Assembly: GCA_022844575.1 (NCBI GenBank)
Contig: JALHLL010000212.1
Location: forward strand, 1-5,787
Reading direction: 5' to 3'
DNA from: a bacterium
Lineage (GTDB): Bacteria > Bacteroidota > Ignavibacteria > Kapaibacteriales > UBA961
DNA: 5,787 bases
Shown here piece after piece: positions 1 through 4,015 of this stretch. The notes under the pieces are model-generated. The model made no database searches. It worked only from the letters and a program-made list of their open reading frames with translations, and was not told the DNA's origin. Made by a program: the position numbers and the translations under genes. How positions within the stretch are numbered: position 1 is the first letter of the stretch; each line of letters begins with the position of its first letter.

Positions 1-250
1 GAGCTATCTTAAATAAGTATCCGCCTACATTATGTATTGTTGTTTCTTTTTTTATTGCCTTTGAGTGAAATTGCATCCATGTCTCTTGAAAGGCATCATT
101 AACATCATTATTCTTTTCGAGTACCTTGCGGCAGTATAAAAATACTTTTCGTGAGTAACGCGTATATAGTTCACCGAAAACGTCTTTTTGCTGTTCAGGG
201 TAATCCCGCAACATTATAAAGAGTTCCTCATCGGTTTTTTCCGTAAACAT
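1..250 (-). CDS. ECF-type RNA polymerase sigma-70 factor, N-terminal part (cut by window edge)
   Basis: This reading frame starts at the ATG whose first base is 250 and stays open to the left edge, giving 83 residues. It begins MFTEKTDEELFIMLRDYPEQ. Residues about 25-45 (FGELYTRYSRKVFLYCRKVL) fit sigma region 2.1, residues about 48-65 (NDVNDAFQETWMQFHSKA) fit the core-binding region 2.2 usually seen as 'DAEDAVQEVFLKLW', and residues 73-83 (HNVGGYLFKIA) fit the start of 2.3/2.4, usually 'xxPxxWLYxIA'. Sigma factors of this family direct RNA polymerase to a limited set of promoters, often for envelope stress or surface functions. Region 4, the -35 reader, lies outside the window. No Shine-Dalgarno is visible, but a promoter-like element lies 40-75 bases upstream. 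No anti-sigma factor can be seen because the downstream side is missing. The family call is firm; the regulon is unknown. Confidence 0.88.
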   Translation of the reverse strand, partial: MFTEKTDEELFIMLRDYPEQQKDVFGELYTRYSRKVFLYCRKVLEKNNDVNDAFQETWMQFHSKAIKKETTIHNVGGYLFKIA

Positions 251-291
251 ATATACTGCGTTTTCTTAAATAAGGTTGTTGTTCCCGAATG

Positions 292-324
292 CAAAGATGT
301 AATGTGTTCGTATATGTCTCAAAA
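292..324 (-). promoter_or_regulatory. Putative Bacteroidota-type promoter of the sigma factor gene
   Basis: On the minus strand TTTTG (324-320) is followed after 20 nt by CATCTTTG (299-292). The second element matches the Bacteroidota -7 consensus TAnnTTTG at all fixed positions except the first T, and the spacing matches the usual 19-21 nt. Transcription would start near 285, about 35 nt before the ATG. This is pattern matching only. Confidence 0.45.
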
Positions 325-380
325 TATCACATACCCTCAACGACAATTTCCGCTATGTCTCTAAAGTAACACAATTACGC

Positions 381-419
381 TAAAACAAAACACGGGAAAC
401 AGAAATTCCGTTTCCCGTG
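381..419 (-). terminator. Intrinsic terminator of the T9SS cargo gene
   Basis: A perfect 10-bp inverted repeat, CACGGGAAAC (391-400) and GTTTCCCGTG (410-419), encloses a 9-nt loop that could pair further inside. Read on the minus strand, the stem is followed directly by TTTTGTTTTA (390-381), a U-rich run. It begins 31 bases after the stop codon of the 336-residue gene and points the same way, so it should end that transcript before the sigma factor gene. The A-rich plus-strand side does not form an equally good terminator in the other direction. Confidence 0.88.
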
Positions 420-449
420 CTTACTTGTGGTGATAAGGTGTATTTACTA

Positions 450-1460
450 TTACCGTACTATCGTAAGCGGAAATGTAGAGAGTGCTACACCGTTTCCGAT
501 ACGTAACAAATAAGTTCCGGAAGATAATGTTGAAACATTACATTGAAGACTATTACTTCCGTAAGAAAGAGACACTGTGTTTTTGAACACTTCCATACCG
601 ACCGAATTGATAATGCTCATTGTAGCAATACCTTCATGTGCGGAATTGCATTGCACAGTTACATTGTTTGCTGCCGGATTTGGCATTAAGAGAGTATTGG
701 TAACCAAATTTTCAGGTACATTGTTTGCGATTGCGGCTTTAACTTCTTGTGCATTACCAAAACGAATATACCATTCCTGAAATGCTTCGGCTGTTTCACT
801 ATCTTCCGAATAAGAGCGAACCTTAACGAAGTAATTACCGGAAGCATCGGCAGGAGTTTTCCACTCGACACGACCCGATTTATTATCAACGGTCATACCT
901 TCGGGGCCTTCTAACAATTCATATCGTACAAATCCTTGTACACGTAAGCTGCGATGCTGTGCATATAGTTCATATGAGTAACTCTGACCGGGGATAGATA
1001 CCATATTCGGGAAACTTGTGAACGTAAGTTGCGGTGTATCCATGTTTATACAATAACTTCCGGGTGCTACAACCATAGTTTTTTCGGAGCGCAATCCTAA
1101 TGCTCCGCCACCCATTGGTCGCACAAAGTAAAAATACACGCCGCCTTTTACCTTGTTATCAGTATATGTAATGGATTCGGGTTTTGCATCATCACCCAGA
1201 ATAGTAGCGACCAATTCAAATTCTTCATCTTTGTCGGTAAGACCGACGAGTGAACGATGAACTGTGAAGCCGGTTGCACGTGATTCATGAGAATCGGAAC
1301 TACCATGCTGGAAGGTTATTGTTACGGAATAGATTTTGTTTACGGTATCATAAGCAATACCGGTTTGCCGTAACCAAATAGGTGCCGGTGGTAAACCTGC
1401 AATTCCATTCATAGAAGCCATGGCGAATGCAAAAGCAAAGAGAAATAAAAAGGATTTCAT
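450..1460 (-). CDS. Secreted FnIII/Ig-like protein with type IX secretion (Por) C-terminal sorting domain
   Basis: This is a 336-residue exported protein. Residues 1 to about 18 (MKSFLFLFAFAFAMAS...) form a signal peptide, cleaved perhaps after AMA or after GIA. Residues about 24-133 have the pattern of a fibronectin type III fold, with 'PPAPIWL' at the start, 'GFTVHRS' in the middle, and 'VYFYFVRPM' then 'LGLRSEKTMVV' at the end. Residues about 142-235 look like a cadherin/He_PIG-type Ig module (GPEGMTVDNKSGRVEW, then a 'GNYFVKVRSYS' strand). Residues about 254-336 fit the T9SS type A sorting domain: LLMPNPAANNVTV, SIINSVGMEVF, and LSSGTYLLRIGNG near the end. Such cargo crosses the inner membrane by Sec and the outer membrane by T9SS, and is then anchored or released. 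No enzyme motif is visible, so its role may be adhesive or structural. The start is supported by the signal peptide and by an AGGAG 8 nt upstream. A terminator follows the gene. Confidence 0.85.
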   Translation of the reverse strand: MKSFLFLFAFAFAMASMNGIAGLPPAPIWLRQTGIAYDTVNKIYSVTITFQHGSSDSHESRATGFTVHRSLVGLTDKDEEFELVATILGDDAKPESITYTDNKVKGGVYFYFVRPMGGGALGLRSEKTMVVAPGSYCINMDTPQLTFTSFPNMVSIPGQSYSYELYAQHRSLRVQGFVRYELLEGPEGMTVDNKSGRVEWKTPADASGNYFVKVRSYSEDSETAEAFQEWYIRFGNAQEVKAAIANNVPENLVTNTLLMPNPAANNVTVQCNSAHEGIATMSIINSVGMEVFKNTVSLSYGSNSLQCNVSTLSSGTYLLRIGNGVALSTFPLTIVR

Positions 1461-1661
1461 GATGAAAACTCCTGATTTTGTTTAAAAAAAATATTATAAT
1501 TCGGAAAAAGTCTGCTTTTAGGTTTTTTCAGCGCGCCGATTACCTGCTTTGTAACCGAATTGAACAGAAAGAGGGAGTTAACATGCTTATGTCTCAAAAA
1601 ATTATCAGTTTCTTTGGGATATAAGTGAAATGAGAGAGTGTGTGATTATGGGTAGAGATGA
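1461..1661 (-). other. Intergenic leader between the OmpA-family gene and the T9SS cargo gene
   Basis: No open frame of note lies here. Read on the minus strand it holds TTTTTTG (1601-1595) followed after 20 nt by CCTCTTTC (1574-1567), a weak promoter-like pair that resembles the one before the sigma gene. Downstream is a possible hairpin with a 7-bp stem including one G-U pair (1537-1543 with 1551-1557, 7-nt loop). A flanking 7-bp inverted repeat, AATTCGG (1498-1504) and CCGAATT (1555-1561), follows. A long T run lies just upstream of the AGGAG site. The AT-rich part also contains TATAAT, but no matching -35 element was found. Which element starts transcription cannot be decided from sequence alone. 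Confidence 0.4.
1469..1473 (-). promoter_or_regulatory. Shine-Dalgarno site of the T9SS cargo gene
   Basis: AGGAG on the minus strand lies 8 nt before the ATG at 1460. It is the only clear Shine-Dalgarno in the window, since the other three genes lack one. It fixes this start codon and suggests stronger translation initiation than its neighbours. Confidence 0.7.
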
Positions 1662-1690
1662 AACGGAATAGTGTTCAAAACTATTCCGTT
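1662..1690 (-). terminator. Hairpin over the stop codon of the OmpA-family gene, possible terminator
   Basis: AACGGAATAGT (1662-1672) and ACTATTCCGTT (1680-1690) form a perfect 11-bp stem with a 7-nt loop. The TAG stop codon of the minus-strand gene (1683-1681) lies inside the upstream arm. The bases after the stem on the minus strand are TCATCTCTACC, so there is no strong U run. It may be a weak intrinsic terminator or a 3'-end stabilising hairpin that partly uncouples the large gene from the cargo gene 220 bp downstream. Confidence 0.6.
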
Positions 1691-3828
1691 ATAGGTGTTT
1701 CTACAATTATTTGTACGGTTCTGGAATATGACCGTCCCTGCGGAGATTCATTATCATATAATAATTGAGTACTTCCTACCGGATCAAGTTTAACTTGATT
1801 ATCCGGTAAACCGAGAGCATTTTTTACTTCTTGACACCGCTTTAAGGCAAGGGTTTGATTATAGGTCATTTCACCGCTTCTATCGGCATATCCTGCAATA
1901 ATCACCTGTGAGCCGGGTTGAATTCTTTTACGTATATCTTGTACTATTCGCTGATTATTTGTTCCCAAACTCGCACTGTTAAAGTCAAAAACAATAAGCG
2001 CGAAACGTTCGATTTTTTTGTCATTATGTAATTCATATCTTTTTTTCTTGAGGGTTAATTGTTGCACCTTAAGCGATTGGCGAGCCGTTGCGGTCATCCC
2101 TATTTTATCTTCCGCCTTTAACTCTATCTGCACCGGTGTTTCAAGTTCGGGCATAGGTTGTTCAGCGAGATTCCATTGTAAAATACCCAAAGGATAATCC
2201 TTACCATTATAGTTTCGTAAAGGACGCATACTTTGTTCGACATCTACTGTCCAATGCACGATACCGGAATCCGATACTATTTTAGGTACTATTTCCACAA
2301 TAGGAGGAGTTGCCGTTACAACGATTTCACGTAATGATACAGGTTTTAATATATCGGGGTCATTAGCGGAAATTTCAGCGCGTCGGTTTTCAACTTGACC
2401 GTCAACAGTCGTATTATTGGCTGGTTTTTCGGGTAATGCTCTAAACGATGTATTGATACGTCGTGATTCGATTCCCCAAAATTCCGTAAGATATTCTTTT
2501 ACTGCATTTGCCCTATTCCTTGATACATTGGGTAAAGTGTCTTCGCCCATACCATTATTAACACCGGTTATCGTTATTGCTGCTTCTGGTTTTTGACGCA
2601 TTCTGCTACCGATAATATTGAGCAGATGAGCGTAAATTTCAAGAGTATTGCGCGTTAATGATGTTTCCGTAAAAGTACTCTTTTCAGTCCCGGCGATTTG
2701 TTGCATTACCGTTTTATTTAGATCGGCGTTTCCTTCGGGAAAGAATACATGGGGCAATAAGGGAAATTGTTCTTCCGTTTCGGTTTCTTCGATTCTTATT
2801 GTCGGGGTAATCTCTCTTTTGCCTTGCGGGTCTATACCGAATGCAACTACGCTTACTTCCAATTTTGAGGTTTTTGGAATTTCATGCAAATAGTGTTCGC
2901 GCTCAGTTACATGGTAATAGTCCGTGTATTCGATTCTTTCTGTTCTTACATCGCGCGTTACCGTTAAGAGTGATATCTTTTCCTTCGGTAGATTTAGAAT
3001 AAACTTTTTTGTTGTATCTCGAAGAATAGCCGTATCACGTTTTATGATGATGTCCGGCGGAGGGAATATTGTATATTTAAGCGTTGCACCCACCTGTAGA
3101 ATAGTGGTAACCCATGTTAAGTCACTACTGATATTGTTAAAAGGCAATAGTAAACGTATTTCCGGTGAAGCGGTTAGCTTTGTTGAAAGGGGAAAGTCAT
3201 AATTGATACCCAAAACGCCATGTAAAAGTACGGAAGCGGTATTCGGTATGTTTCCCGACGTATCATTCCGAAAAGAACGACCATTATTAAAAAGAGCGCC
3301 TTGAGGAGAAACTATAGTTTCTCTCTGCGAAAAACTTTTTGTTGTGAGAAATGTTGCCGAAACCCCAACTCTTGCAAATAATCGGGGAATTATTTCATAC
3401 CCTATGTTGGGTTCGACGAAAAAACCTGATAATCCGGCATCAAGTGAATATTCCGTTGAGACGGGAACACTTGCCGTATCAAATGGCGGAACCGAGCGTC
3501 TGATAAGAGTATTACCTATACTTTGTTCCGATGTCTTGAGCAATGTGCTTATATCGCCAAAACCCCCGCGTGCTTGAAAACGCCATTGTTTGGCAAGGGG
3601 TAGCTCAATAAGCAATCCGGCTGTGTAGCCTCTATCAACCGTATTGGAAAAAGTTGTACCGCATGTTGGGCAACCGGGTATGCTGCGAAAATCAACTCCA
3701 TGATATATTAGCGAAAAATCGCCGAAAGCACCCAACCATAATATGGGGTCTTTAAGTGCGGAAGATTGCGCTACACATGAAGTTATAGCTGCAACGAACA
3801 TACACAAAACAAGAAAAAAGCGTACCAT
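1681..3828 (-). CDS. Outer-membrane beta-barrel protein with two OmpA-like (peptidoglycan-binding type) domains
   Basis: This is a 715-residue protein. A signal peptide covers residues 1-20 (MVRFFLVLCMFVAAITSCVA), with Q21 next. The alternative lipobox-like ITSC would put a lipidated Cys at position 18. Residues about 28-254 alternate in polarity like an outer-membrane beta-barrel and end with the strand LQVGATLKYTIF. A Pro-rich hinge (256-259) and a beta-rich segment follow. The first OmpA-like domain (about 358-488) has NVSRNRANAVKEYL and the tail ENRRAEI. A spacer (about 495-592) resembles an Ig-type fold. The second OmpA-like domain (about 606-712) has FDFNSASL, AGYADRSG and NQTLALKRCQEVKNAL. 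Aligned with E. coli OmpA Asp271 and Arg286, the second domain has D649 and R664, whereas the first has N425 and R439. The protein probably spans the outer membrane and tethers it to peptidoglycan. Classical OmpA proteins are about half this length. No Shine-Dalgarno is visible, and the start is chosen by the signal peptide. Confidence 0.87.
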   Translation of the reverse strand: MVRFFLVLCMFVAAITSCVAQSSALKDPILWLGAFGDFSLIYHGVDFRSIPGCPTCGTTFSNTVDRGYTAGLLIELPLAKQWRFQARGGFGDISTLLKTSEQSIGNTLIRRSVPPFDTASVPVSTEYSLDAGLSGFFVEPNIGYEIIPRLFARVGVSATFLTTKSFSQRETIVSPQGALFNNGRSFRNDTSGNIPNTASVLLHGVLGINYDFPLSTKLTASPEIRLLLPFNNISSDLTWVTTILQVGATLKYTIFPPPDIIIKRDTAILRDTTKKFILNLPKEKISLLTVTRDVRTERIEYTDYYHVTEREHYLHEIPKTSKLEVSVVAFGIDPQGKREITPTIRIEETETEEQFPLLPHVFFPEGNADLNKTVMQQIAGTEKSTFTETSLTRNTLEIYAHLLNIIGSRMRQKPEAAITITGVNNGMGEDTLPNVSRNRANAVKEYLTEFWGIESRRINTSFRALPEKPANNTTVDGQVENRRAEISANDPDILKPVSLREIVVTATPPIVEIVPKIVSDSGIVHWTVDVEQSMRPLRNYNGKDYPLGILQWNLAEQPMPELETPVQIELKAEDKIGMTATARQSLKVQQLTLKKKRYELHNDKKIERFALIVFDFNSASLGTNNQRIVQDIRKRIQPGSQVIIAGYADRSGEMTYNQTLALKRCQEVKNALGLPDNQVKLDPVGSTQLLYDNESPQGRSYSRTVQIIVETPITE

Positions 3829-4015
3829 AGTGAATATTCATGCATTCTGTTTATGTACAAGTTAGCATAATTTGACATTCTGACGAAAGCAAAAGATTTT
3901 TTCTGAGACCAAGAATTTGGTTTCGGAAATTTACTCTTGGTTACGTAATAGATAGTTCTCTAATTTTGTGCGAAATCGTGTTACTAATACATTATCTATA
4001 AGACCTTTTATTAGA
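3829..4015. other. Divergent intergenic region between the OmpA-family and FG-GAP genes
   Basis: This 187-bp spacer must hold both promoters of the divergent pair. On the plus strand a good promoter candidate is visible and listed separately. On the minus strand I see only a poor match (TTTCG, 19 nt, TAACTTG) before the OmpA-family gene. Other structures are a 10-bp palindrome TGAATATTCA (3831-3840) just before the OmpA-family ATG, and a 7-bp inverted repeat ACCAAGA (3908-3914) with TCTTGGT (3935-3941). No small gene was recognised here. Confidence 0.5.
3937..3968 (+). promoter_or_regulatory. Putative Bacteroidota-type promoter of the FG-GAP/VCBS gene
   Basis: TTG (3937-3939) is followed after 21 nt by TAATTTTG (3961-3968), which matches TAnnTTTG at every fixed position. 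Transcription would begin near 3974, about 40 nt before the ATG at 4016. The -33 part overlaps the right arm of a 7-bp inverted repeat, which could be an operator. Confidence 0.5.

Noticed and set aside
577..780. Open frame of 67 residues on the plus strand
   Set aside because: It lies opposite the T9SS sorting domain, lacks a recognisable motif or ribosome binding site, and its existence follows from the opposite-strand codons.
1494..1499. TATAAT on the minus strand upstream of the T9SS cargo gene
   Set aside because: No -35 element at suitable distance, the region is simply AT-rich, and the other promoter-like elements in this window are of a different form.
2648..3577. Three plus-strand open frames of 77-92 residues
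   Set aside because: All are antisense to the well supported OmpA-family gene and show no protein-family features.
3829..3900. Promoter of the OmpA-family gene on the minus strand (TTTCG, 19 nt, TAACTTG)
   Set aside because: Both elements deviate from the consensus, so I list it only as a weak possibility within the intergenic entry.
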